DNA of 64,000 nt from Natrinema sp. CBA1119 (GCF_002572525.1 NZ_PDBS01000001.1:2108001-2172000), one strand, 5' to 3'; counted from the first letter of the stretch, positions 28,295-37,967 are shown. Numbers and translations are program-made. The notes: generated by a model not told the origin, from the letters alone.

Positions 28295-28510
28295 ATGGCG
28301 CTGAACGCGAACGATCGGTCGATCGCGGCAATTACGATGGCGGGCCACGCCCTCGGCGGGTTCGTCCTCGGCGGGTTCTATCGGACAGCGTTTTTCGTAA
28401 TGATCGCCGCGTTCGCGGGTGTCGGCGGCCTGTTCGCCGGTGCGCTGCTGGTCGGTAGCGGTCTGTTCGTAGCGACCGATAACGCCCACGAGGCAAACAC
28501 AAACGATTGA
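28295..28510 (+). CDS. Small membrane protein, possibly an internally deleted MFS transporter
   Basis: 71 residues with two hydrophobic helices. The start MALNANDRSIAAITMAGHAL looks like the first turns of haloarchaeal major-facilitator transporters, which begin with a NANDRSI...GHA motif; the following part (YRTAFFVMIAAFAGVGGLFAG) resembles the last helices of such proteins. The join suggests a large in-frame internal deletion. If so this is a remnant; alternatively it is an independent small membrane protein. ATG 28295 is chosen for this reason; the frame is open a further 30 nt upstream. Confidence 0.45.
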   Translation: MALNANDRSIAAITMAGHALGGFVLGGFYRTAFFVMIAAFAGVGGLFAGALLVGSGLFVATDNAHEANTND

Positions 28511-28579
28511 CGACGAGTGAGATCGCTCCCACTGTCGCTGTGATTCTCGAGAAACGAGATTTAACGGAGAGACGAGTCG

Positions 28580-29926
28580 CTATAGCCAGTGTGGCGTCTG
28601 GTACTCCGCGGTCTGGTGGTTCTCGGGCCAGATAACCTCCTGCACCCCTTCGCCCTCGTCGTTTTCCTGCCACTGCATATAGATGGCACCGTCGTCGGTT
28701 GGCTCGAGGTCGTGGGCGTACTGGTGATCCTTGTCGTAGAATTGGATCGTCCCCGTTGCGCCGCCGAAGCTGGCGTCTTCGAGCGCTCCGATCAGCGTCT
28801 CGGTATCCAACGTTCCAGCCTGTTCGATGACGTGCTTGTAGAGCTTGACCGCTTCGTACGTCGTGTACCCGGTGTAGACGGGAGTCGCGTCGTACGTGTC
28901 CCGATACCGACTCACGAACTGCTGTGTCAGGGGGCCGGCCTCGCTATTTGCGGTCGCACTGATCTGTGCGACACCGTAGCGACAGAGACCGTCGGTCTGC
29001 TCGTAGTAGGTGGGCAACTGCATCGGAACGTGAATGCCGCCGAACGCGAACGGTCGCGGCTCGGGCGGCACCTCCGGACGGTTCGGATACGCCCAGTCGA
29101 GTAGGGCGTCCGTCCCCGTGTGTGCGGTTCCGATAAACGCCGCGTCCGCGCCAGCCGCTTCGGCCTCGTCGTAGAGCGACGAGAAGTCGTCAGACGCCGG
29201 CGGATAGCGCCGTTTCATCGTAACCTCGACGCCGACGCCGCCGAGTCGGTCCTGCAGGATCTCCCAGGGACCCTGCGACCACGGGTAATCTTCGACCAGC
29301 ACAGCGATGGAATTCCAGCCGATGTTTGCGGCGTTGTCGTCCAGAAAGTTGACGAGGTCTTTGCCGAGGTCGTACGAGTTGGTCGGGCCGACGCGGAAAT
29401 GGTACTTGTACCGGTCGTAGTTTTCGTTGACCTTCTGACTGACCGCAGGGGTCGACGCTCCACTCGTCAGGTGGATCGTCTGCTGTTCGGCGATATCCTC
29501 GATGACCGTCTCGAGGGACGGACTATCGAAGACACCGACAGTGAAATCTGCTTCGTCCTCAAGAATGAGCCGCTGATACTGGCGGCGCGCCTCGAGCGGA
29601 CTCGAGTTCGTGTCGCCGACGGCCAGTTCGACATCGCGGCCGAGCAGTCCTCCGTCATCGTTGATTTCGTTAACTGCGACCTGCGCGCCGCGGGCCATTC
29701 CTCGACCGATGTAATTACTATCCGGATTCGGTGCCAGCGTTCCGATCGTGATGGGGTCCTCACTGCCGCTCCCACCGGTGATCGATCCTACCGTCCCGAG
29801 GCACCCTGCAAACGATAGCGTCGTTGCGCCGGCAGCCGTCGTTTTGAGCACCCGTCTGCGGTCGAGACCGCCGCGTCGGGTAGTGGGTGGCCCCGCCGAC
29901 CCACCGTTGCGGGTAAAGTCGTCCAT
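28580..29926 (-). CDS. LivJ-type ABC solute-binding lipoprotein
   Basis: 448 residues. A Tat signal (RRRVLKTTAAGA) with a lipobox (SFAGC) indicates folding before export and lipid anchoring outside the cell. The mature part is a type-1 periplasmic-binding fold: ITIGTLAPNPDSNYIGRG opens lobe 1 as in leucine/branched-chain amino acid and urea receptors (LivJ/UrtA), and VYTGYTTYEAVKLYKHVIEQAG is the typical C-terminal helix pair. No permease or ATPase genes follow. The divergent neighbour is a chemotaxis transducer, so it may present ligand to that receptor in the way BasB serves BasT in Halobacterium. Confidence 0.88.
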   Translation of the reverse strand: MDDFTRNGGSAGPPTTRRGGLDRRRVLKTTAAGATTLSFAGCLGTVGSITGGSGSEDPITIGTLAPNPDSNYIGRGMARGAQVAVNEINDDGGLLGRDVELAVGDTNSSPLEARRQYQRLILEDEADFTVGVFDSPSLETVIEDIAEQQTIHLTSGASTPAVSQKVNENYDRYKYHFRVGPTNSYDLGKDLVNFLDDNAANIGWNSIAVLVEDYPWSQGPWEILQDRLGGVGVEVTMKRRYPPASDDFSSLYDEAEAAGADAAFIGTAHTGTDALLDWAYPNRPEVPPEPRPFAFGGIHVPMQLPTYYEQTDGLCRYGVAQISATANSEAGPLTQQFVSRYRDTYDATPVYTGYTTYEAVKLYKHVIEQAGTLDTETLIGALEDASFGGATGTIQFYDKDHQYAHDLEPTDDGAIYMQWQENDEGEGVQEVIWPENHQTAEYQTPHWL

Positions 29927-30180
29927 GTTGACCAGTCGTTTCGACCTCTGTTTCTTAACAATTTCGAAGACTATCAGTTACTATTTACAATACTACTTAC
30001 CCTTCCTGTCGAACGGTGAGTTCCTTTCGGAGGAAAATACCCGAACCAACGGCCTATGCGGAACACGTTGAATATACTGCCAGTAATTTACAGAATTCAT
30101 GAGATCATTACGGAAATGAAGTGGTGAGGGAACGTTTGCCCGCCTCGAACCAATTATCACCTCCGATAACCGCGGATCAC

Positions 30181-30190
30181 AATTTATGTA
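30181..30190 (+). promoter_or_regulatory. TATA box for the chemotaxis transducer gene
   Basis: AATTTATGTA lies about 30 nt before the ATG at 30217, the spacing expected for a leaderless archaeal transcript. It supports choosing 30217 rather than the earlier in-frame GTG at 30121, which would place the promoter inside the coding region. Confidence 0.5.
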
Positions 30191-30216
30191 CTGACGAACT
30201 CACGCCTGTCCTATCC

Positions 30217-33200
30217 ATGGATTTCGCTCGACGGCTGGTGCCGAAAGCTATCCGACGCAGGTACGCGGTCAAGTTCGGGATCGCGTTGCTCATTCTCGGG
30301 CTGTCGGTCGGCCTGATCGGATACGGTGCGACCGCAGGGATCACGAACCAGGTGGAAGATCGTGTCCAGACTGATCACGCGGCATCCGCCAGTCAGGAGG
30401 CCCAGAGCCTGCAGATGTGGAACGAACAGAACGAACATACGATCGAAACGATCACCAGATCGGATGTCGTCGCCAGCGACGATCCGGCGGCGATCGAAAA
30501 TCGATTCCTCGACTGGAAGGAACACCTCGATACCGACACGTTCGAGATTTCCTACGTCGATACCGCCAACGACACGGTGCTCGCGTCGACCAGCGATTCG
30601 GTGAACGCGAGTACCGACGGAAGCGGCGACACGTCAGTGAGTCAGTTCGAAAACGTTCCCACCGAGGCCTACGGGAGCGCGACGGAAAGCGTTCCGTGGG
30701 TCTCGGACACCTACACTGCCGCCGGAGAATTCGGCAAGACGACCGCCGTCATCACCTACGTGCAACACTCCGCTGAACGCGAGAACCGCTCGGTCGTCTA
30801 CACGGCCAACATCGAGGCGTACGCGAACCAGTTGCAACAGGACGAGGGCGTCACGACGATGGTCGTCGATAGCGACGACGAGGTTATGCTCGACAATCAG
30901 GGGTACGGTGAAAACCACGAAACGCTCGGACTCGCGTACGGCGGCGACAGCGCCGTTCTAAGCGACGCGCGAACCGAGGGCGCATCTACGCGACAGGTCT
31001 CGGGCACCGACTTCGACTTCGGCTCGCTCGAGACTACTGCCTACGACTTCGACGAGAACGAGTATGTCACCAGTTCCGCGCGCGTGCTCGGGACGGACTG
31101 GGTCGTCGTGACCCACGAACCGTCCAGCCAGGCGCTCGGGTACGTCACCTCGATCAACCAGTACGGTCTCTCTGCGACGGTCCTCGGCGTCCTCCTGATC
31201 GGCATGGTCGGTGCGGTCCTCGGTCGGAACACCGCCGTCTCGATCGACCGACTCACCGACAAGGCCGGTCAGATGGAAGAGGGTAATCTCGATGTCGACC
31301 TCGAGACCAAGCGGATCGACAACATCGGCCGGCTCTACGACGGCTTCGACTCGATGCGCGTCGCGTTGCGCGAGCAGATTGAAGAAGCCGAAGCCGCCCG
31401 CGAGGAGGCCGAACGCGAACGCGAGCGCGTCCAGGAGATCAACGGTCACCTCGAGGAGAAGGCCGCCGAATACAGCGACGTGATGGAAGCAGCCGCAGAC
31501 GGCGACCTGACCGCCCGGATGGAGGCCGACGGCGAGAACGAGGCGATGGCCGAGATCGCCGCGGACTTCAACGAGATGCTCGAGGAGATCGAGCAGACCG
31601 TCGCCGAGCTCAACCGGTTCGCGACCGACGTCGCGACCGCCTCCGAGCAGGTGACCGCCTCGAGCGAGGAAGTTCGCTCCGCGTCCCAACAGGTCACCGG
31701 CTCGATTCAGGAAATTTCGGACGGTGCGGATCGTCAGAACGAGTCGTTACAGTCGGTCAACCAGGAGATGAGCGGGCTCTCGACGACGACCGAGGAGATC
31801 GCCGCCTCCTCGAACGAAGTGGCCGACATCGCCGAACGGACCGTCGACACCGGCCGAGACGGACAGGAAGCCGCACAGGCGGCGATCACCGCGATGGACG
31901 AGATCGAGGGCGAAGCCGGCAGCGCCGTCGCTGAAATCCGCCGACTCGAGGAGGAAGTCCAGCAGATCGACGAACTCATCAACACGATTTCGGAGATCGC
32001 ACGCCAGACCAACATGCTGGCGCTGAACGCCAACATCGAGGCCTCCCGATCCGCGGGCGGCAGCGACGACGAAGGGTTCTCCGTCGTCGCAAAGGAGGTC
32101 AAGGCGCTCTCCGAGGACGTCGCCGAGGCGGCCGACGAGGCAGAAGATCGGCTCGAGGCGATTCGAGAGCGAACCGAGCAGTCCGCCGTTGAGGTCGAAG
32201 GCACGAGCGACGACATCGAGGACGCAAGTGAACAGGTCGAGGAGGCCGTTCACGCGCTCGAGGAGATCGCAGACCTCGCACAGCAGACCAACGTGGGGGT
32301 CCAGGAGATTTCCGCGGCGACCGAAGAGCAGGCCGCCTCGACCCAGGAGGTCGTCGCGATGGTCGACGACGCCGCGACGATCTCGGAGGAGACTACCTCT
32401 GAAGCCGAAAACGTCGCCGCCGCCGCCGAAGAGCAGACCACCGCACTGACCGAGGTCACGCAGTCCGCTTCGAACCTCTCCCAGCAGGCCGCACAGCTCT
32501 CCGAAGCGCTCGACCGATTCGACACCGGGGTCGACCGCGACGACGTGGACCTCGAGTCGATGGTCGAGACCGACGCGGAGCTGGCGGCGACCGACTCGAC
32601 GTTCGAGGTCGACAGCGAAGCGACCGACGAACCGGACGACGACAACCGAGGGATCACGTTCGATACGGCCGACGATCCGAGCGACCCCGACCCCGACTCG
32701 GACGACCTCCTCACGTTCGACGACGGCGCGGACGAGACGCTCGAGTCCGAGCCGACCGATTCAGACGCCGATCCGACCGATTCGGCCGCCGAGCCAACCG
32801 ATGGAGACCAGTTGGCCACGGACGCACTCGAGAGCGATCCGGACGACGACCCGGTCGAGCCAGCGGGTACCGAGCCTGAGCAGGCGGCCGACGACGAGTC
32901 AGCCGCGGACGGGCAACGCGACGGCGATGCCGGCGAGATCGGTGCGGAAGAGATCCTCGGGATCGGAGAGCGTGACGACGGTGCGACCGACATCGCCGCG
33001 TCGGACGCGACCGATGGCTCGCCCGATTCGCCCGATCCGCTCGCGGAGGAGACGGCGGATCCACTTGCAGATGCCACGGAGACGGCCGATCCGCTCGCAG
33101 AGGAGACGGAGGCCCCAGATCCCCTTGCGGCCGATAGTGACGCGAGTACGCCACTCGAGGACGAGCGCGACACGACGGCAGAGTCCGGAGATGACGATGT

Positions 33201-33423
33201 CGACGCGAGCGCCGGATTCGAACCGGCGGGCGACTCGGCTACCGACCTCGAGCAGGGATCGACCGCCGGGGACGACGGTGACACCGAACCAGACGAATCG
33301 ACGACTGCCGACGGATCGCCGGCCGACGACGACGCGGCCGAGACCGCGGACGACGATGACGAGTCGACCGAAAGCGACGACGTGTTCACGTTCGGCACGG
33401 CGAGCGACGAAGACGACGAGTAA
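30217..33423 (+). CDS. Methyl-accepting chemotaxis transducer with long acidic tail
   Basis: 1068 residues. TM1 is at about 24-45, an external Cache-like sensor at about 46-310, TM2 at about 316-338, HAMP at about 340-390, and the cytoplasmic four-helix signalling domain to about 765 with the conserved hairpin tip EIARQTNMLALNANIEASRSA near 593-612 that contacts CheA and CheW. After the coiled coil follows a 300-residue tail of almost pure Asp, Glu, Ser, Thr, Ala and Pro with DPLAEET-type repeats and recurring hydrophobic islands such as LTFDDG, ITFDTA and the terminal FTFG. The divergent binding-protein gene suggests the ligand is delivered by a lipoprotein. The tail is unusual for the family. 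Confidence 0.93.
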   Translation: MDFARRLVPKAIRRRYAVKFGIALLILGLSVGLIGYGATAGITNQVEDRVQTDHAASASQEAQSLQMWNEQNEHTIETITRSDVVASDDPAAIENRFLDWKEHLDTDTFEISYVDTANDTVLASTSDSVNASTDGSGDTSVSQFENVPTEAYGSATESVPWVSDTYTAAGEFGKTTAVITYVQHSAERENRSVVYTANIEAYANQLQQDEGVTTMVVDSDDEVMLDNQGYGENHETLGLAYGGDSAVLSDARTEGASTRQVSGTDFDFGSLETTAYDFDENEYVTSSARVLGTDWVVVTHEPSSQALGYVTSINQYGLSATVLGVLLIGMVGAVLGRNTAVSIDRLTDKAGQMEEGNLDVDLETKRIDNIGRLYDGFDSMRVALREQIEEAEAAREEAERERERVQEINGHLEEKAAEYSDVMEAAADGDLTARMEADGENEAMAEIAADFNEMLEEIEQTVAELNRFATDVATASEQVTASSEEVRSASQQVTGSIQEISDGADRQNESLQSVNQEMSGLSTTTEEIAASSNEVADIAERTVDTGRDGQEAAQAAITAMDEIEGEAGSAVAEIRRLEEEVQQIDELINTISEIARQTNMLALNANIEASRSAGGSDDEGFSVVAKEVKALSEDVAEAADEAEDRLEAIRERTEQSAVEVEGTSDDIEDASEQVEEAVHALEEIADLAQQTNVGVQEISAATEEQAASTQEVVAMVDDAATISEETTSEAENVAAAAEEQTTALTEVTQSASNLSQQAAQLSEALDRFDTGVDRDDVDLESMVETDAELAATDSTFEVDSEATDEPDDDNRGITFDTADDPSDPDPDSDDLLTFDDGADETLESEPTDSDADPTDSAAEPTDGDQLATDALESDPDDDPVEPAGTEPEQAADDESAADGQRDGDAGEIGAEEILGIGERDDGATDIAASDATDGSPDSPDPLAEETADPLADATETADPLAEETEAPDPLAADSDASTPLEDERDTTAESGDDDVDASAGFEPAGDSATDLEQGSTAGDDGDTEPDESTTADGSPADDDAAETADDDDESTESDDVFTFGTASDEDDE

Positions 33424-33477
33424 TCGGCGTCGGTCTCGTTCGCTACCTTTTTGACTGCCGTCTCGGAAGGAATCGGC

Positions 33478-34365
33478 ATGCTTACCGTGCGGGCACCAGC
33501 GACGAGTGCGAACCTCGGGAGTGGCTTCGACGTCTTCGGCCTCGCTCTCGGAACGCCCGCCGACATCGTTCGGGTCGAACGCGCCCCGGAGACGACGATT
33601 ACGGTTACCGGAGCCGGCAGCAAGTACATCCCTGAAGATCCGGCCAAGAACACCGTCGGTGCGGTCGCCGAGGCCCTGGACGCTCCGGCCCGCATTCGGA
33701 TCGACAAAGGTGTCCGCCCCTCCTCGGGGTTAGGCTCGTCGGCCGCGAGCGCGGCTGCCGCCGCCGTCGCGCTCAACGCCCTCTACGACCGCGGTCGCAC
33801 CCGCGAGGACCTCGTCAGCGTCGCCGCCAAGGGCGAAGCCGTCGTCTCCGGCGAGGCGCACGCGGACAACGTCGCGCCCTCTCTCCTCGGCGGCTTCACC
33901 GTCGTCACCGACGACGGCGTCACGCAGGTCGACGCGTCCGTCCCCGTCGTCGCCTGTCTCCCCGAAATATCCGTCTCGACGCGAGACGCGCGCGGCGTCG
34001 TCCCCGAGTCGGCAACCATGGACGAGGTCGTCACCACGGTCGGCAATGCGGCGACGCTGACCGTCGGCATGACGCGAGACGACCCCGAACTCGTCGGCCG
34101 AGGGATGAACGACGATATCGTCACGCCCGAACGGACCAAGCTCATCACGGGCTATGAGGCCGTTCGCGAGGCCGCCCTCGAGGCGGGCGCGACCGGCGTG
34201 ACGGTCAGCGGTGCCGGCCCCGGGATTCTGGCGGTCTGTCACCGCCGGGATCAGCGGGCGATCGCGTCGGCGATGGTCGACGCCTTCGACGCGGCCGGCG
34301 TCGAGAGTCGGGCCTATCAGACCGCGATCAGCGAGGGGGCGACGCTGTACCGGGACGACTCGTAG
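33478..34365 (+). CDS. thrB: Homoserine kinase
   Basis: 295 residues of the GHMP kinase family; phosphorylates homoserine with ATP for threonine synthesis. The start MLTVRAPATSANLGSGFDVFG has the substrate/ATP-binding APATSANLG.GFD.FG motif of ThrB, RPSSGLGSSAASAAAA (about 80-95) is the GHMP phosphate loop, and VTVSGAGPGILAV near residue 240 is motif 3 that closes over the active site. Length matches ThrB. ATG 33478 is chosen since the motif begins directly; the open stretch from 33451 lacks similarity. It follows the transducer gene by 54 nt and is followed immediately (0 nt) by a small membrane protein. Confidence 0.93.
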   Translation: MLTVRAPATSANLGSGFDVFGLALGTPADIVRVERAPETTITVTGAGSKYIPEDPAKNTVGAVAEALDAPARIRIDKGVRPSSGLGSSAASAAAAAVALNALYDRGRTREDLVSVAAKGEAVVSGEAHADNVAPSLLGGFTVVTDDGVTQVDASVPVVACLPEISVSTRDARGVVPESATMDEVVTTVGNAATLTVGMTRDDPELVGRGMNDDIVTPERTKLITGYEAVREAALEAGATGVTVSGAGPGILAVCHRRDQRAIASAMVDAFDAAGVESRAYQTAISEGATLYRDDS

Positions 34366-34698
34366 ATGGGTGCTCGAGCCGACGCCATGCTGACGCTCGT
34401 CGTTCTTTTCGTGACTGCCGTCGCACACCTACTGGTCGACGCGGTGTTTTCGGTACCGTTCCTCGTAGCCGGGGCCATTGCCACGCTCGCGTTCGAGGGA
34501 ATCGCCGCTCGAGATCCCGACGCCGTCCGCCGATACTGGGAGCGTCCCGTCGTTCAGGGCGTGACGCTCGTCGTCGCGCTCGCAGGAGTTGTTGTGGGTG
34601 CTCGAGTCGCCCCGTCGATCGTCCTCTCGTTTCCGGTCGGTTCGCTGGTGACGTACCTCGTTTTTCTGGCGGTGACGAACCCCGCGTATAGAGCGTAG
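34366..34698 (+). CDS. Small membrane protein co-transcribed with thrB
   Basis: 110 residues with three hydrophobic segments (about 8-24, 27-45 and 65-105 as a double helix), and no recognisable motif. The ATG abuts the stop codon of the homoserine kinase gene, so the two are surely translated from one mRNA, but whether the functions are related is unknown. An alternative ATG at 34387 would remove the short hydrophilic head. Confidence 0.65.
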   Translation: MGARADAMLTLVVLFVTAVAHLLVDAVFSVPFLVAGAIATLAFEGIAARDPDAVRRYWERPVVQGVTLVVALAGVVVGARVAPSIVLSFPVGSLVTYLVFLAVTNPAYRA

Positions 34699-34786
34699 AC
34701 GGTTCCGATAGTCGCGACCACACCGTAAAATAGAGCGTCAGTCGTAGAGACGACCGTTATCCACTACTCGACTCTCATTGTGCTCG

Positions 34787-35695
34787 TTAGACGCCCCGGC
34801 CCTGCATTTTCTCTTCCTCGGGGAGATCGACGTTCGCATCCCCTTTCATCCCCTTGCCGAGGTGCTTCGAGATCTCGGCGAGCGTCTCGGGCTCGTCCCA
34901 GTTGTTCGTCGCCTGAACGATCGCGTCTGCCATCTCGGGCGGGTTCTCCGCGCCGAAGATGCCGCTGCCCACGAAGATACCGTCGCACTCGTGGTGCATC
35001 ATGAGCGCCGCGTCCGCGGGGGTCGCGATCCCGCCAGCCGCGAAGTTGACGACCGGAAGTCGCCCCATCTCGGCGGTCTCGTGGACCAGCTCCGCCGGCG
35101 CTTCGATCTCGCGGGCGAACGCTTCCCGTTCCTCGTGGCTCATGCCCTCGAGTTTGCGGATCGCGCCCTTGATCGTCCGCTGGTGGTGGACGGCCTGATT
35201 GACGTCGCCGGTGCCGGCCTCGCCTTTCGTTCGGATCATCGCCGCGCCCTCGTCGATCCGGCGCAGTGCCTCGCCGAGGTCGCGCGCGCCGCAGACGAAC
35301 GGCGCGGTAAAGTCGCGCTTGTCGATGTGGTAGGCGTCGTCCGCCGGGGTGAGCACCTCGCTCTCGTCGATCATGTCCACGCCGACGGTCTCGAGGATCT
35401 GGGCCTCCTTCGTGTGGCCGATACGGGCCTTCCCCATGACGGGAATCGAGACCGAGTTGACGATCTCCTCGACGTCACCGGGATCCGCCATCCGCGCGAC
35501 GCCGCCGCGCTTGCGGATATCCGCGGGGACTGCTTCCAGGGCCATCACCGCGACGGCGCCGGCCTCCTCGGCGATGCGGGCCTGTTCGGGGTCGACGACG
35601 TCCATGATGACGCCACCCTTTTGCATCCGGGCGAAGCCGCGCTTGACGAGATCGGTGCCGCGTCTAAGTTCCTCGAGATCGGTTTCCTCGGCCAT
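34787..35695 (-). CDS. pdxS: Pyridoxal 5'-phosphate synthase subunit PdxS
   Basis: 302 residues, full-length PdxS, the (beta/alpha)8 lyase that makes PLP from ribose 5-phosphate, glyceraldehyde 3-phosphate and ammonia supplied by PdxT. Highly conserved segments are visible: [40 protein letters not shown], the lysine-bearing segment following [16 protein letters not shown] and [16 protein letters not shown] 35695 ([10 protein letters not shown]) starts the conserved sequence; the open extension upstream is not conserved. pdxT is not in the window. Confidence 0.96.
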   Translation of the reverse strand: MAEETDLEELRRGTDLVKRGFARMQKGGVIMDVVDPEQARIAEEAGAVAVMALEAVPADIRKRGGVARMADPGDVEEIVNSVSIPVMGKARIGHTKEAQILETVGVDMIDESEVLTPADDAYHIDKRDFTAPFVCGARDLGEALRRIDEGAAMIRTKGEAGTGDVNQAVHHQRTIKGAIRKLEGMSHEEREAFAREIEAPAELVHETAEMGRLPVVNFAAGGIATPADAALMMHHECDGIFVGSGIFGAENPPEMADAIVQATNNWDEPETLAEISKHLGKGMKGDANVDLPEEEKMQGRGV

Positions 35696-35815
35696 ACTAC
35701 CCGCTTCGGAGTCACCGCACTTACGCGTGTTCGTTGGGACCGGATCGGCTGCTGGACCGAAGTCGATCGCCGGATGCCGGTCCAACCGGTTCGGGACGAC
35801 TCCCGGTCGAGCGCG

Positions 35816-36577
35816 TCACTCGGGGACCCGTTCTCCCTCGAACAGACGCGCTCGGACGTCCGAGCCGTACAGTCGGGTGATCGGCCGTCGCCACAGTCCG
35901 AGTTCCCGCGCCAGCGCCCCCGCGACCTCGAGGCGCGTGCCGACCGACGGCCCGATCCCGATCGCCACCTCGCCCTCGATCCGGGCCGTCGTCCGCAGGA
36001 GATCGCCGTCTTTCCGCGTGAAACTGGCCATCGTCCAGTCGCGCGCTCGAGGACTGCGTCGGGGTCGGGCGACCTCGAGTCGAACGGTCTCGCGCTCGTC
36101 GTAGCGGCCGCCGTCGACGACGGCTCGAATCCCGTCCGGGCCGTCGGTCACCGTGATGTCGGCCCGTTCCTTCGGATACCCCCAGCACTCGCGGCCGAGC
36201 GCGACCGAGGGGTCGGTTGTAACCGGGAGCCAGTGCACGTAGCCGCCGATTTCGCCGTCCGCAAGCTGTGCGAGGGGGAGGTCCGCTCGGCTCCCGTGGA
36301 CCGCTGGGATGATGACGGCGAATTCGTCGTAGGGCTCGAGCCCCGTCTCGTCTCGATCTCCGCCACCGACCCGGTGGTACTGGATCCCGACGAGCGCGAC
36401 GCAGCCGACGCCGGGTGCCATCGCGAGCGACGAAAGTCCCTCCGGGAGAACCGCCTCGAGTCGACTGCGACGCGCAGGGACCGTCATGCCGCCCATCGCG
36501 AACGATAGCTCGAGCGGGAGTTCAATCACGTGGCCGGTCGAAAGCCGTCGTCGCGTCCGTCCGTCGCCGGTAGTCAT
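35816..36577 (-). CDS. Acetoacetate decarboxylase-family protein
   Basis: 253 residues with the beta-rich ADC fold. The segment ECWGYPKERADI (about 150) contains the lysine that in acetoacetate decarboxylase forms the Schiff base (GYPKK in the enzyme), here followed by Glu rather than a second Lys. Absence of that neighbouring Lys, which lowers the pKa of the first, makes a true decarboxylase less certain; related proteins act as aldolase-dehydratases. An FAVIIPAVHG strand precedes it. Genes around it do not form a ketone pathway. The divergent DUF1405-like gene begins 100 nt away. Confidence 0.75.
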   Translation of the reverse strand: MTTGDGRTRRRLSTGHVIELPLELSFAMGGMTVPARRSRLEAVLPEGLSSLAMAPGVGCVALVGIQYHRVGGGDRDETGLEPYDEFAVIIPAVHGSRADLPLAQLADGEIGGYVHWLPVTTDPSVALGRECWGYPKERADITVTDGPDGIRAVVDGGRYDERETVRLEVARPRRSPRARDWTMASFTRKDGDLLRTTARIEGEVAIGIGPSVGTRLEVAGALARELGLWRRPITRLYGSDVRARLFEGERVPE

Positions 36578-36676
36578 GGCTGACGGTACGACGGGATCGG
36601 TCGTAGTAGTACGGATCGCGGCCGTCGGCGACGAGGACCGCTACTGTTTTGCGGACTCCGTCCGTCGCGCCGGACA

Positions 36677-37390
36677 ATGACTGCGTCGACCTCGAGCGGC
36701 CGATTGTCGGATCGCGAGCGCGACGACGATATGTCCCTTCCGGCGTATCTTGCGCCCGTTCCGCGCACGCTCGAGGACCTCGGATTGCAATTTGCGTGGC
36801 TCGTCGTGGCGATCAACCTCGCGGGGACGGCCTTCGGCTTCTGGTACTACTCGGGGCAGTTCGCCGGGACCGCAGCCGTGCTGTGGCCGTGGGTTCCGGA
36901 CAGTCCGCTCGCGACGCTGTTCATCGCGCTGGCGATCGCCTGCTGGAAGCTGGGTCGCGAACAGCCGTGGCTCACCGCGCTGGCCTTCTTCGGCAATATC
37001 GTGCTGGGGCTGTGGACGCCCTACACGCTGCTCGCGTTCGCGGATTCCTACGCGTATCTCTCTCCGGTGATGTACCAGTTCCTCTTCTGGAGTCACCTCG
37101 CGATGGTCGTGCAGGCCTTCGTCCTCTACCGGATCAGCGACTTTCCGGTGTGGGCCGTCGCCGTCGCCGCCGTCTGGTACTGGAGCAACCTCATCGTCGA
37201 CTACTTCGTCCCCATTGTCGGCGAGCCCCACCATACGATCATCCCCGTCGAGCGCGACGCGGCCATGTTTCTCGAGGCCGACGCGCTGGGCGTGATCGCC
37301 GCCGGCGAAGTCACGTTCGTCCTCCTGGCGCTGTTTCTCGCGCTCGCGATCCGGGTCAAAAAGTGCGAAGCCGCCCGGAGTCGGCCGTAG
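36677..37390 (+). CDS. DUF1405-like multi-pass membrane protein
   Basis: 237 residues with about six to seven transmembrane helices and conserved-looking polar helix positions (FGFWYYSGQ, WYWSNLIVDYFVP, HHTIIPVERD). The overall length and the W/Y-rich loops match the DUF1405 family found in archaea and Firmicutes, role unknown. ATG 36677 gives an 18-residue acidic/basic head; ATG 36731 (MSLPAYL) removes it and is the more likely true start. The cytoplasmic C-terminus is basic (VKKCEAARSR). Confidence 0.75.
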   Translation: MTASTSSGRLSDRERDDDMSLPAYLAPVPRTLEDLGLQFAWLVVAINLAGTAFGFWYYSGQFAGTAAVLWPWVPDSPLATLFIALAIACWKLGREQPWLTALAFFGNIVLGLWTPYTLLAFADSYAYLSPVMYQFLFWSHLAMVVQAFVLYRISDFPVWAVAVAAVWYWSNLIVDYFVPIVGEPHHTIIPVERDAAMFLEADALGVIAAGEVTFVLLALFLALAIRVKKCEAARSRP

Positions 37391-37405
37391 CAGGCGGCGC
37401 GGCCC

Positions 37406-37759
37406 CTACAGATCGGTCGTGAACGCGAGCTCGAGGTAGGGATCGAGCGAGCGGGCTGCGGCTCGGCGCTCGATCGTCCCCGCGTCCGCATCGTACCGTA
37501 GCACCTTCGAGTCGACGAGCTTTCGAAGGTGGTTGTGGTGGAACTCGACGGCGATCTGCTCGAGGCGGTCGCCGGTCGGATTCCCCTCTCGGTGGGCGAT
37601 CCGATCGACGAGTTCCTCGAGGCTCACGGCTCCGACTTTCCGCGACAGGTAATACAACGCGTACCGTCGGTGGTCCTCGCACAGGAGTTCGAATACCGTG
37701 TTCGAGTGGAGCGAGGTGTCGCTTCCGGAACTGTTGACGTCTGAGATGTCTGTCTTCAT
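37406..37759 (-). CDS. Haloarchaeal winged-helix protein (DUF7344-like)
   Basis: 117 residues. After a Ser/Asp-rich head of about 20 residues comes a winged helix-turn-helix module: FELLCEDHRRYALYYLSRK, VSLEELVDRIAH, and VEFHHNHLRKLVDSKVLRYD as the recognition helix and wing. This is the pattern of a large haloarchaeal family of small transcription regulators (DUF7344, from memory). No sensor domain is attached, so it is probably a DNA-binding regulator controlled by abundance or partner. It is convergent with the DUF1405-like gene and separated from valS by 208 nt. Confidence 0.75.
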   Translation of the reverse strand: MKTDISDVNSSGSDTSLHSNTVFELLCEDHRRYALYYLSRKVGAVSLEELVDRIAHREGNPTGDRLEQIAVEFHHNHLRKLVDSKVLRYDADAGTIERRAAARSLDPYLELAFTTDL

Positions 37760-37967
37760 GCGGTGCTCTGTACTCGGCTTACGCGACGGCGGACGACGCA
37801 TCGGCTCCGATCGACTTCAGCAGAGCACGCCGACTGATTGGCCGAAGTCGTCATAACTCTTCTGTACAGAGAACAAATGTCGGATAAGATTTGATCTAGG
37901 GACGTGGTTGTCCATGAATCCGGTGTTATCCGGCCGCGAGACGATCTCACAACGTGAGAGGTGTGGC

